Positions 32,091-43,900 of a stretch of 64,000 bases of DNA are shown here, in pieces (within the stretch, counting starts at the first letter, position 1; each line of letters opens with the position of its first letter). Position numbers and translations under genes: made by a program. The notes beneath the pieces were generated by a model. That model was not told where the DNA came from. It saw only the letters and a list, made by a program, of their open reading frames with translations, and ran no database searches. Source of the DNA: Aphrocallistes beatrix (lineage: Eukaryota; Porifera; Hexactinellida; Sceptrulophora; Aphrocallistidae); the NCBI GenBank assembly GCA_963281255.1, contig OY725492.1:4083104-4147103 (forward strand), given 5' to 3'.

Positions 32091-34365
32091 TTAGCTATCG
32101 AAAGAATAGCCTTGAAGGAAGTCGTACTGCTGAATAGCTTTTTCCACTTTCTTCTTCATTTCTTCAGTCCACTGGACGCTGTGTCTGCTCTTAGTCGGGG
32201 ATTCGAACACAGCCTGAGACGCCGTATCCAGGTAGTGAGTGGAGCAAGAGATCTCCAAGAAGTTGCAGATACGAGTCAGGAATAATTTAGGATTCTTAAT
32301 GAGATCTTCATGTCGTAGTGTCAGCATACCCTCTCCGAAGTAGTTGATGAACTTAGGAACGTCCTTGTAGCATTTTAAATGACTCTCTGTGAATTTCATT
32401 ATTAGTTCAGTATCTTCTAATTGTATTTTCTCATTCTCTGCCACTTTTTTCCGAAGCTTAGTTGATTCTCCGTAGAGGGATTTGGTAGCAATATTATCGT
32501 AGGGGTTGCGTACAATGTGAATAATCTTAAGTGGAAAGTCAACAAATTTTTGGAATTCTTCAAATTCAGTCAATTGAATGTTAGGTCCCTTCAATAATGA
32601 GATCAAAGAACCACCTTCTACAATTGTACTTGAGATTATTACTGACATTGTCAATACACAGTAAATACTATATACATACTCCTGAGGTATACGTATGGTA
32701 TGGTTGTAACCAACTCAGGACAATAAATGATCCGAATAACTTATCCGATAATTTTCCATGAAAGAAGAATATCCCATGCAGCTAATACATGTGTCAGCAA
32801 TATTTAACATCGCCATTCCATAAGAACAGTAGATTAAAATACTTGTACTTTAATGCTATTAAGAGATTAGCCAAAATTCACCCTAAGAGGCCTCACAATA
32901 GAGATATACTATGATAGGAATTTTTTTTAAACGACAGAGAAGCTCGCTCGATTTTACCAATAGACATTGTTTACCTAGTGAACTCGTTAGATCATAATTA
33001 CTACTTACTTTTATCTCCGATTATTTGTAAGTAATCTTCGTATTTGCCCTGATATAGTCCTGGAACATCCAGCGTGTAGTACTTCCTTGTAAGGTTTGGG
33101 CTTCGAAACCCTTGTAGGCCTGAAATGGTGTCAATAGTATTATCCAATATTTCATTGAAAAGATCGATTCTTGTCTTGATGCTATTTTTCCTATATGACG
33201 TATCCCATCTTTTCATGATGTGCAGTTCGTGAGACATGGCTATATGTGGGTGTGCGTCTAGAAGAGCCGCGACTATGCTGTGGCCACTACGAGCGTAGCC
33301 GATGAACAACACGAAACTCTTGATTCGGTCGAGGAAATTCTGATCTTTGAATACGTTCTCTTTGTCCTGCATTGTTGAGTTCCCCTCGCAGGCACCTAGC
33401 TCAACTCCTAGTTCTTTCCTATAGAAGTTGGCATAGGTAGGAAGGAGAATAAGTCAAACTTTCAAATTAAGTTGATTACCTTCTGAAAAAGCATTTATCT
33501 GTATTTTCTTGTTCTCTCAGTATTATCTTTTGTAGATCTTCTGGTGATTTGGTTGATGCGGATTCTAGAGAAATTATACCTGTAATTTTCATTCCTCACA
33601 AACCATACTACAGAAGACTCAATTCATACTTTTCTTTGTTTTCTTCGTTTTCTTGTTTCCTTGTTTCTTATTGCTTACGATCTTCTCTCCATCCTAATAG
33701 GAAACAGGAGAGTATAATTTACTAATATCTTGTATACATACAGTAGAATTCGCTTATTAGCAATATTGCTCTATTAGCAACCAATCTTCAGGTCCCAGGT
33801 GTATTTTTTTTGTTAATTCTGTTCCCTTATTAGCAACTTCGCGTATTAGCAACCATTTTATGAGCAAAACTCGAGTTGCTAATAAGCGAATTCCACTGTA
33901 CGTAGTAATGTATTGTCACAGTTATTTGTTGAAATGTATATAAAATTTGGTCTGTTTACGAACACGACTAAATATCTACAAATACAATCCAACAATTGAC
34001 TCAGGGGGATCCTAAGCATCTGAAGTTGTGTAGTGTAACCAGCAAACCGTGTACATATTAAGTTATAGGCCATAGCTATTAGTAGATTAACATACCTCGT
34101 CTATTTTAGCCCCGAAGGAGCTTTGATAACATTCTTCCACCATTCTTATTTTCATTTCTACTTCTTGTATACACAGTTTGACATGTTCTTTTATCTCCAT
34201 GCTCGACTGCTCTAACTCTGATTGTCTTGCGAACTGCAAATCTGAGAATTTTAAGTTATCCATCATCGTATTGTTCTCCTGCATCTGTATATAGTTAAAC
34301 ACAAGCTCGATCAGTACGATAGCTCCGAGAATGAATATCAGTACTTTCTGTTTGTTGGAGGTCAT
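32091..34365 (-). CDS. Membrane-anchored sulfotransferase, substrate unknown
   Basis: PAPS-dependent sulfotransferase, predicted type II Golgi membrane protein. I assemble five exons, all phases agreeing: 34096-34365, 33630-33693, 33480-33579, 33009-33418, 32091-32617 (456 residues). Residues about 7-25 (VLIFILGAIVLIELVFNYI) form the signal anchor. A coiled-coil-like stem follows, including a 64-nt Lys-rich exon (NKKQGNKKTKKTKK). The catalytic domain carries the 5'-phosphosulfate loop GYARSGHS, then AALLDAHPHIAMSHE, and the 3'-phosphate motif IIHIVRNPYDNIATKS. The C-terminal part (RHEDLIKNP, then ICNFLEI) is typical of Sulfotransfer_1-like proteins. The two small exons are too short to identify alone; they are supported by splice signals and phase. 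The only minus-strand gene in the right two-thirds of the window. Confidence 0.8.
33739..33900. mobile_element. Pogo-like MITE, copy 3 (158 bp, TA target)
   Basis: In the first intron of the sulfotransferase. It spans 33741-33898, starting CAGTAGAATTCGCTTATTAG and ending CTAATAAGCGAATTCCACTG, with TA on each side. A TTATTAGCAA unit occurs about six times in both orientations. The end structure is like copies 1 and 2, but the internal unit differs, so this is a related family rather than the same one. Confidence 0.85.
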
Positions 34366-35301
34366 TTAATTAAGCTAGTTGATAAAGACAAAACGTTTTA
34401 CACCTAACAAGAATGAGTACAGTCTCCATTCATCCTTTAACTAACATCTCTTATGACTAACTAACGTCTAAAACTCCTACTTTTACGTTTTCACTAATGC
34501 GTGTAATTCCAAATTATTTCAGATTAGGCTTCAATACGGAATTTAATCTGAATTACCGTATTGCTTCGAATAAGCGCCCGGGCGCTTATTTATTTCGTGC
34601 ACCCTTTAGACCCGGCGCTTATTCAAGCCCCGGCGCTTATTTTTTTCATTCGCTATTTTGACCCGGCGCTCTTTTTTTTGTTTACTACATTGACTGGCAC
34701 TTTTATTTTTGCCACAACTGAGAATGTTAGTTCTATTAAAGAAGGATGATGTAATGTTTCAAAAAGCACTTGTATCTATGCCACTACTGAGAATACTAGT
34801 TTGATATGATGTTCAGAGAACTAAAATGCCCCGGCGTCCGACGCTTATTCGAGCCCCGGCGCTTATTTATTTCGCTCACCCTTTAGATCCGGCGCTTATT
34901 CAAACCGGCGCTTATTCAAGCCCCGGCGCTTATCCAGGGAAATACGGTAATCAGTCAATCAGTCATCAATATTATGATTTAGTCTTATGTTAATTAACCT
35001 TTCCTAAAAGTTGAAATTATAGTTAATTTTTAAATGTTGTACACCAACACTTGGTGCACACAGATTACTTTCTGAATCTCAGCCTTAGTAGCTTCTTAAA
35101 GCCTTAATTGTTAAATCGAAAATATTTACTAACCATTGGGCGAATATCAGATAATTATTCTGAATCTTACAAATGTATCCATGGTTTAAACAAGGTTCAA
35201 GACGTAAGTACGTGAATGGCGTTCAATGTGGGTATCAAGCAAGTTCTGTCCTAGGAACGGTGAATATGATTGATGACAATTGAAATTATTTTTTAGCTAA
35301 A
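34366..35301. other. Intergenic between divergent sulfotransferase and WDR36
   Basis: About 935 bp including the TACCGTA-ended MITE at 34556-34947. The bases just before the WDR36 start codon read TTTTTTAGCTAAAATG, which could be the acceptor of a 5' UTR intron; no matching donor was identified. Confidence 0.5.
34554..34949. mobile_element. TACCGTA-ended MITE rich in GCGCTTATT units
   Basis: Bounded by CCGTATTGCTTCGAATAAGC on the left (34556) and GGCGCTTATCCAGGGAAATACGG on the right (ends 34947), with TA on both sides. At least eight copies of (C)CGGCGCTTATT(T/C) fill the outer thirds. The central part (about 34670-34820) is AT-rich. No ORF of significance. A degraded relative lies near 16593. 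TA target and TIR-plus-internal-repeat layout resemble the pogo-like MITEs listed here. Confidence 0.78.
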
Positions 35302-38300
35302 ATGCCTAGCCAGCTATTTTCTGCCTATCATGCAATCGGGTTGTATAGTCAAGAAATCCCTTTCGCGATTCTATCCCGTGGGAAGCAGCACATTATCGCA
35401 ATCGCTATTGACGACGCGTTCCACTTGTACTCGTTAGATAATCTGCAGCTACTGTTCGTCGGGTGCGCTGGAGAGAAGAGCGAGTTCTCGAGTGCTAACG
35501 ACATTCAGAGACTTCTCTTCCATAATGGAAGACTCTACGTCGCTCAAGGTGCTAACATCCGCGTTTGGAAGAACGGACGGATTGTAGGATCTCATGCAAT
35601 TCAAGAGCCTGTGAGCTTGTTGTTGGGGTGTGGAGACAAGATGCTGTCAGTAGAGGACGGGGGTTCTGTAAGGGTGTGGGAGTGCGGGGTAAATAAACTG
35701 GGCGAGGAGTTTTTGCATATTGTGCTAGACCCGACGATTTTCAAGATTACAGCTGTTCTTCACCCAAACACTTACGTCAACAAGGTATGCACAACTAGTA
35801 TATGGCCACATCCAATTACTAATACTACTTATGTTCTAATGACGTCACAGCAAAGATATTATCTAATAACTCATCTGGTAGGAGGTAATGACAGGTGTAT
35901 TTTACCTCGAGCATCTGATTGAATAAATATAGTCAAGGGTGAGAATTTGAGTGTATGCTGTGATAGATGTGCAAATCTTTTGTACAAAGCATAGTAGAGA
36001 CTATTACATCAATATTCATCAGCACTTTTTAATATTACTAAGCATTCATCCTAGGTGCTGTTCGGTAGCAACCAGGGATGTCTACAGCTATGGAACATTC
36101 GCAGGAACTCACTAATCTACGAGTTCAAGGGATGGAACTCCCCCATCCTCTCTCTCGAGCAGTCCCCCTCTCTCGACATCATCGCTGCTGGGCTCTTGGA
36201 TGGGAGCATCCTCCTTCACGACATAAAGTTCGACCGTCCCGTCCTGCGGTTCACACAGGACTCTCCCGTCACCGCTCTCAGCTTCAGATCGGACGGAGAC
36301 GCGGTCCTAGTGTCGGGCGGCGTGGAAGGACACATCTCGGTCTGGGACTTGGACAAGGAGCGGTTGAAGGGAGTCGTAAGCGATGCTCACTCCGGGCGAG
36401 TAACTGCTCTCACTTTTGTGGGGTCTCAAGCAGTCGCTGTCTCTGCCAGCAACGACAACTCCATAAAGGTATGTGTATCCATAGTACTGTGCACTAATGT
36501 TGTAAGTTACTGTAGTTAATGCGAGTGAATTATTGTAAGGCAATTAATGGTAGTGAACTTAAGTCGATTAGTCATGGCTGAATTTAGGTGTGGGTGTTCG
36601 ATGAACCAGATGGCCTCCCACGGCTGCTCCGGTCCCGATGTGGACACTCCTCCCCTCCTTCTCGCATCCGTTTCTTCTCCCCCGGAGGTCTGGCCCTGCT
36701 GTCGGCCTCTCAGGACGGAAGTTTCCGCATCTTCTCTCTGGTCAGGTCTGCCTCTTTGGAGCTGTCGCAGGGCCACACCCTCAGTCAGAGCCGGAAGAGA
36801 GGCGTGACTGTGGAGAGTCTCAGGCTGCCCACCGTGGCGGACTTCTCAGTGGAGATGTCTCGCGCCGAGGACTGGGACTGCATCGCTAGCGTACACGCGG
36901 GCCTCCCCTGGGTGCAGACGTGGCACCTGTTCAGGAGGACCATCGGACACCAAAAGATTCGACCGCCGCACGGAGAGAACCCGATACCCACGTGCGTCTG
37001 TTCCAGTCCCTGTGGGAACTTCGTCGCTGTGGGAGACAATGGTGGACACGTGGAGCTATTCAACATTCAGTCCGGGATACACCGTGGATGTTTTGGAATG
37101 GAGGCGGGAGTGTCAGGGGCACACAAAGGCCCCGTGAGAGGGGTCGCTATCAACGCGACCTGTCGCGTGCTGTACTCGGTGGGAGCTGATGGCGTGCTCA
37201 GGTTCTGGAACATATCGGATTACAAGCTAGCGTGGAAACTTCCATTCAGAATGTCCTGCTCTTCTCTCCTGCTGCACAGGTGAACTATAATGCTATTATC
37301 ATGAGCGAGTAGCATGTTATGTTATGTGATGTGATGGTTTAGACTGATACTAGTTTATCGAACCAGTGCAGATATTTGAATTCATTAACAATCCACGTAT
37401 CCAAAAGATAAGTTTTTCTGTGAAGGAGTTTGATATGTGTGAATGGATGTTTTCTTCTACAGGAATTCAGGGCTGCTGGCTGTGGTTTTAGATGATTTCT
37501 CAGTTCGCATTGTCGACACAGATACGCACAGAGTTGTGAGAATATTCCACACACACAGCCAGACAACAGACATTGTGCTGTCACCAGATGCTCGCTGGTT
37601 GATTGCTAGTCTCTCGGACGCGACTGTTCGTATCTGGGACATCCCTACTGGACGCCTCATCGACTGCTTCCGTGTGGAGTCCCCTGTCACCTCGCTGGCC
37701 ATGTCTCCCACTGGAGAGGCACTAGCCACAGCCCACGCAGACAGCCCGGGGGTGTTCATCTGGAGCAACAAGACGATGTTCCAGCGCGTCTCCTTGATGT
37801 CCATCGACGAGAGCGCGCCCATTCCCGCCCTTCAGCTCCCCAGGACACAGGCCGACACCGGGATAGGGGCAGAGGAGGGAGAGGGGGAGGGGGAGGGGGA
37901 GGGACACGAGGGGGACACAGACATGGAAGAGTTGGATTATGGAGAGTACAACAGTCCCAGTGTTCTGGGTGAGTAGGGTTGATGGCATCCATAGAATATC
38001 GCTCTGAATTCATTGAATTGCAGAATTGATTCTTACAATTATATTCCCAACGCATCTGTTCTTAGATAGCGAGCTGCTGGGACTATCCGGACTATCCAAG
38101 TCCCACTGGTACACCCTATCTAAACTGGACATAATAAAGGAGAGGAACAAGCCCACCGACCCTGTACTCAAGCCTAAACCCGCTCCTTTCTTCCTCCCGA
38201 CTAAACCTGACCTCAGCTCGTTCACCTTCTCGACTCCAGACCCCTCCGCCCCTCCAGTCGAAGAGACGGCCTCCCGCATCCAGACAAGACACGTGCAGAA

Positions 38301-38697
38301 CTCCAGTCCTTTCTTGGAACTGTTACTTTCTTGTCATGAAGCCGCCGAGTTTTCGCCCCTCCTAGACCTGCTGAAGGGGATGGGGCCCGCCGCAATAGAC
38401 GCAGAGATTCGGCTGCTAGGATCGGATATGGGCGCGGTTCAAAGTCTCGAAGAGTTTGACTATTTCTTGGATTTCTTGTTCAACGCGTTACAGACGCGAC
38501 AGGACTTTGAGCTGATTCAGGCGGTGATGGAAGTGTTCTTGCGGGTTCACCTGACCATCTTGAGTTCTCGCGGAGATAGGTTCTCCGAAAAGATTTCTAA
38601 ACTGAAAGAAACGCTGGATACGGTTTGGTCCGATGTCTGTGGCCTGATGCGGTTCAGCTTATGCATGATTGATATCTTTAGACGACGAGAGTTCTGA
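35302..38697 (+). CDS. WDR36: WD-repeat protein 36 (UTP21), SSU processome
   Basis: Nucleolar component of the small-subunit processome needed for 18S rRNA maturation. Five exons: 35302-35784, 36055-36468, 36588-37279, 37463-37968, 38066-38697 (908 residues); every junction is GT-AG with matching phase. It has tandem WD40 propellers: blades are seen as GSNQGCLQLWNIRRNSLIY, GGVEGHISVWDL, SASQDGSFRIFSL, GDNGGHVELFNIQSGIHRG, VGADGVLRFWNI and SLSDATVRIWDIPTGRLIDC. The C-terminal Utp21 domain is complete (PAPFFLPT, AEIRLLGSDMG, FLDFLFNALQTRQDFELIQA). QSGIHRGCFG and GRLIDCF are near-identical to human WDR36. A short acidic GEGEGEG tract lies in the linker at about 37878-37925. Confidence 0.96.
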
Positions 38698-38900
38698 TCG
38701 AATCCACTCACTGGTCGAGGCTATTAGGTTAATGCGTTGTCATTAAATTGTGTTTTTATTTGCATTATTAGAGAATTCAATTACAAAACCTCAGCTACAT
38801 TGAAAATTGAAGTTTTGGTTTAATTTTTTTATTGGAATAATTATGAGAATTAGCCTCAGTTGAATAGATTTCCATCTTGGTTTCCATCTGTGAGACAAAG

Positions 38901-39422
38901 ATGCTGGCCTGCTTTTTAATGACTCGTTTCGTAAGTCCAAATTCTCCCATCAAATCGGCGAAGCTTATTTACTATCGTTGCAGATCACGAAGTCACAATG
39001 AGTTACCTCAAAAGGTTGAATTGCTTATTAAACAAAGAGAAAATGTCATCCCTAATACTATCACTAATCGCATGTTCGAGCTTGTCTCTGGAAAGAAAAA
39101 AGTCTTCCCTCAAACCCGTAGCCAGAGGCTCATGGCTTTTATCATACTGATTTGCACGGGCGTCCCATACTGGTACTGGCTCACTCTACTCGAAAGGTAT
39201 ATGAAGGAATCCCTTTTAGAGGAGGAACTAATGGAATATAACAAGAAAGGGAAATTAGTGGATTCGAAGGTATTAGAAAATGCTTTTAAAATGTCTCCCG
39301 TTATGGCGGGAGCGACGGCGTTAAAAGTGAAGGAGAATTTGAAGAAACTTGAGGGAGAAGTGAAGGCGTTTAAAGCAGAGATGGAATTGATGAAAGAAAT
39401 TTTAGAAAAGAACTCGAAATAA
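38901..39422 (+). CDS. Unknown one-pass membrane protein, possibly mitochondrial
   Basis: I do not recognise this family. Intronless, 173 residues from the ATG at 38901 (MLACFLMTRFVSPNSPIK). The first 45 residues are basic with almost no acidic residues, like a mitochondrial presequence. One transmembrane segment lies near residues 76-95 (MAFIILICTGVPYWYWLTLL). The last 75 residues are Lys/Glu-rich and predicted coiled coil (LKVKENLKKLEGEVKAFKAE). The layout resembles small inner-membrane assembly factors, but that is inference. About 200 bp downstream of WDR36 on the same strand. Codon use and composition are like neighbouring genes, and the ORF is open throughout, which supports a real gene. 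Confidence 0.6.
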   Translation: MLACFLMTRFVSPNSPIKSAKLIYYRCRSRSHNELPQKVELLIKQRENVIPNTITNRMFELVSGKKKVFPQTRSQRLMAFIILICTGVPYWYWLTLLERYMKESLLEEELMEYNKKGKLVDSKVLENAFKMSPVMAGATALKVKENLKKLEGEVKAFKAEMELMKEILEKNSK

Positions 39423-40967
39423 GATGGAACATCACTCCGATTCAAAATGTGAGTTGATGTGTTGAAATTCAATTTGGCGGTTTCACTTCAGGTATTTTAG
39501 TGGGCGTCTGTATCCATAGCGTTCAATGAATACTACGAATTAATAAATATATGTATTATCATATCAAAATAATTGTCGGTGATATTCACTCCGCGAAGAC
39601 AAAGCTTCTTGCATATATCAACTTTGTTTTTACATCTTTCTTATTTCGAGAGAGATAAACAACCTCCGCTATCTGTTCGCACATAAGAGTACGAGTTTAT
39701 GCTCATTAAAGTTTATGCTCATTAGAGAGATAGCATCTAATGCTACGAGTGAACTGTCTGACATTGTGGGAGCTTTATCTCTCTCAGAGAATGCTAGGCA
39801 TCTCTACAAATATTATCAGGTCGGAGTGCGTTAAGTATATAGTAATGCTAGCCTCATTGTTCTGATTCAATTGTCTGAATGTGTTAACAATGCGAAAACC
39901 AATGTAAACGCCATGTTAAGCTACGTCTGTACCCAATTGTCTCGTAATCTTATCTACTGCTAGTGAAGTGCAATCAACACGTTGTAATTATGTGTGAACT
40001 CCTCAAGCTCACCTCATCAAAAATGTCTGTCGCCAATTGTTTCTTAGCTAATCTTGCTCAATTCCTCATTAATCTTTTTACCGTAAGAAACCATGGATTT
40101 AATCATGAACTTGTAAGCGGGTTTCAACGGGGATCTTTTTCGGATGTGGGCTCTCCTATTGCAATTATTCCGCAGACTGTGAACCTGGGGAGTTACAGAC
40201 CGAGAAAATATTCTTATATTTTTTATGTTCATTTTTAATATACTTGTATCTACTGTATACAGCTATATATCATGTGGGACCCATGTTGGAAACCCCTCTA
40301 CTAGATCAATTCACGGTCAAAACATTTAATTGAAACATCGTAATTTACTCCACTCAAACCTAAAACCTGTCGCCATATCCTGGAAACTAGTCTATCATGT
40401 CACTTCATTAAATATACTACAGGTACCCAAAATTTTACAGTTTAGTTGAAGCTAATTATCATCTTTTAATTCTGTTGTTATCATTACAAGTTGGTTATCT
40501 TTTCTAATTGAATAAATTACATTATCACCACCACCACAAGCCATGTACTCGAGACAAGCACAATGCTATCAAAATCTCGATCATCCTACCAGCACGTTTT
40601 AGTGCCATCGTGTTGTCAGTATGAAAGTGTACTTTTTAATTATTCTATTCTATTCTATTAATAGTTTATCAAATTGTGAGCCATTTTACATGGTCATCTA
40701 ATAGACTTACAACAAGATGCTATTTTTCGTTTTCTCTACAACATCTAATTAAGGCATTGCTATTCCAAAATATTTCATTCTTTTAGACGAATTCAAAGCT
40801 AAGGTTCATTAAATGTTTTTCCAAATATTAATTACTAGTTGATTGATTTTGGCGGAATGAGTCTACTATTTCTTCTAATAGTAAGACTTCTTAACATTAG
40901 TATAGCATAGGCAGCACTTTCTCACAATCAGTAGAACAGATTGCATCTCTCCTTTGTAAATCTGTAA
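39423..40967. other. Intergenic, about 1.5 kb
   Basis: AT-rich. Between about 39960 and 40240 both strands carry ORFs. The minus-strand one ends in a basic peptide (RRAHIRKRSPLKPAYKF) and is preceded by a possible acceptor, but I cannot support a gene. No delimited repeat. Confidence 0.45.
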
Positions 40968-43900
40968 ATGGAGCAAGTATCCGAGTCAGTTCCTGAATCA
41001 GTTGAACTCCCGACCCCCAGCACTCGTCCAAGCACAGGTTCCAGCTTCCACTCAGGGGTAACGTCTCCCTCTGGAAGCAGTGAGGATGAGTTCTTTGACG
41101 CCCCAGAGGTCCTCCTCTCTCAAGGGACCGCACGAAGCGAATCTCCAACTGAGCCTCGAATCTCAACTCCCAATGTTTCTGATGATATCTCTCCGACTAT
41201 TGAACCACCCGATACTCAGCCTTCAGACGAACTGACTCCCAGACCTTTCCGTTTTTATCCCACAGCGAGGGATGTTTTGGAGCAATTAAACGGAAACAGA
41301 CATGACTTCCCCGTTTCTGAAAACAGAGACGATGAGTTGATTTCTCTAGAAAGTATTGAGAGCAATTCAGAAACTGAAACAATTACGCCGGGCAACATTC
41401 CACTCAATCCATATGGTCGTGAGGACGAGCCGGAGCCTTGTAACCTCGTTGAAGAGACGACCATTCCAGGAACTGATGGGAGCACTACCAATATCCTCAC
41501 ATTCCATAGCCCCAATCCTTCTTCTGCGGAGGAGCAGTTCCTTTTCAGACTGAGTGATAAGGTTAGTTGGAACAAGAAGGTACGTGTTTGATAAGCATTC
41601 TAATCTAACAGTGTGGTTACTACTTAAGTCGTGTCAGTGGTACTGACTAAGGGATGATGTTATGATGTTCAGTCGCTGATTCAGTGTCCATTAAATCCAT
41701 CAAAAAGTGGTGAGTTTTGTAACGTATAGATTATTGTATTCAAGAGTGTCGTTAGAGAAATTTTCTGCTCTAATTCTTTCGACATTTCTTTAGATAATTG
41801 TCTCAGACACGAATTTTGTACTGTTAACGAAACTGCTGGGGCAAATTAATGAAAACGTATTAATCGCATTTTACCTATCAAACAACAAATTGTTGCAGTT
41901 GTTTACAAATAATTATTTCTCAGTAATAATTAAATATTTTTAAGATTCGTACTACTATCTTGCTTATCAGATGATCATTATTGACAAATTTTCGATATAA
42001 TCTTCGTGAATTTTTACATAGTTTGAATAGTTCCATCTTAATTAAGAATGACTTCTACTATGTTAGTTTATTCGGTTCTCGAAATTGTGCCTTATCTCAC
42101 AATTAGCGTGCTACCTCCTGTTTCATTATGCCTGGCTTCCCTTGACTTAATTAGGGTAAGCCAATTTCACATCTAATCAGAAAGATTCATATGTTTTTAT
42201 AACTTTGATTTGAATTGCTTACCTATTACAACAAATGGAGAGAATGTTCAATTAGCTGCCAAGGTTTCATTTTTTCAGGAAATACACTCCCAACACATAT
42301 TTTCCTTAGAATTGGAGATAACTTTTTAATAGTAATTGTCTGTCATACTAATTCAGTTAACAAGTCAAATATGCGCGCTCGGTTATTTGATAGATATTCT
42401 CACAGTCAGTCTCTTTGTATACAAAATCCTCACTGATTCTAACACTCCACCATCTCATCAAATTCCTTCAAAACCTGCAATTAATGGTTTAGAACCTTTA
42501 AAATTCGATGAATATGTATTGCACCTTTGTACTCTCGGAGCTAATCACGTTAGATCCACCAGAAATGAAGACTACGGTGAAACAGTATAATCGTTAAATG
42601 ATTGATTCTCTACTCTAGTATTGTTGCTGCTTCAGTAATCCGAACTATTCATTTAATCAGCTGTGCGATTCAGGATCATTTGAGTTACTGATACTTTAGT
42701 TAACTGCAAACTGTGCTCAAGTGAAATTTAACGAAGTAATAGATTCCCATTGTTACATTGGAATATCGGGGAAAAGATTCTTGGTTCGATTTTTCTACTC
42801 ATACATAATATCTATACATATGGATTGAATGATCAAGATTAGGCAAATTCCCGTTATCCTCATTGAATTTTATGTTCTTAATCCAATCAGTTTCCTTTCC
42901 TGAATACGAATAATTTGAACTATATACTTCTGAGATTTCACATATCACTAATATTTCTCATTAATTATTCCCTACATGCTACTACCAACATCTCACTCTA
43001 TGTTATCTTGTTTCAACATCTCAACTCTCTATTATTGTCTCCTCTGACAACTTCCCACTCATTTCTCTACAATCACGATTTTCTCTCACTCACGCGAGAA
43101 GCGAATTGATTGGCCATCCCGACTGAGTATAGGCACTTGATTATTTTCAAATTATATAATATGAAAATCGGTTAACCTTGAGATAGTTGCATTCAGCCAT
43201 TATAGAATTCGCTGGTTTGCATAATACTGTAAGGCTTTAAGTACAGCCATTGCATAAAAGAAAAACGCCAACAAACAACCGACCGACTATAAATTGCAGT
43301 CGCTGTGCCATTTTTGAAACTCAAACATGACTGCAAGTCTAGTAGAAGACGAGTTTACGGGTCAGAGAGTACCCATCGTTTTAGCAAATAAAGACAGTAC
43401 ATTACATGACCAAACCCTCCCCCCGATCCTAAGAGTACAACCGAACACTAGAGACGAGACAGTGAGAAGTAACAATCCGCTTTCACACAGACATTCCGAT
43501 TCTCATCTACTCTCAAGCAATTCGGACCTATCCGTCGACATCGAGAAAACACAGCAGCACTTTAACACTCTGCAGCAGCTCCTCACACACGTTCCCAATC
43601 TTGTCATTCTATTTACACAGAAACAATACAGTCCACAACTCCCGCTCACGTTCTCTTCGAACCACGGTGTGTTCATGTTTATCGACGTGTCTGGATTCAC
43701 TGCTCTCTGCGAAAAGTACTGCTCCGACATTTCAGCCGGCAAGAGAGGGATTGACGCACTCACGAATATCCTGAACGAATATTTGGGGAATCTTGTTCAA
43801 GTGCTGATTGAATCTAATGGAGACGTGTTGAAATTCGCAGGAGATGCGATTTTAGCCCTGTGGCCTTATGACACGGCTGAGGCGTACGAGGTATTAATGT

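Noticed and set aside
35270..35305. Spliced-leader acceptor before the WDR36 start (TTTTTTAG then CTAAAATG)
   Set aside because: Other genes in the window do not show a consistent acceptor just before the ATG, so trans-splicing cannot be claimed; a 5' UTR intron is equally possible.
42215..43109. ORFs between the FFAT exon and ADCY10
   Set aside because: AT-rich, no domain, no convincing splice sites; probably random.
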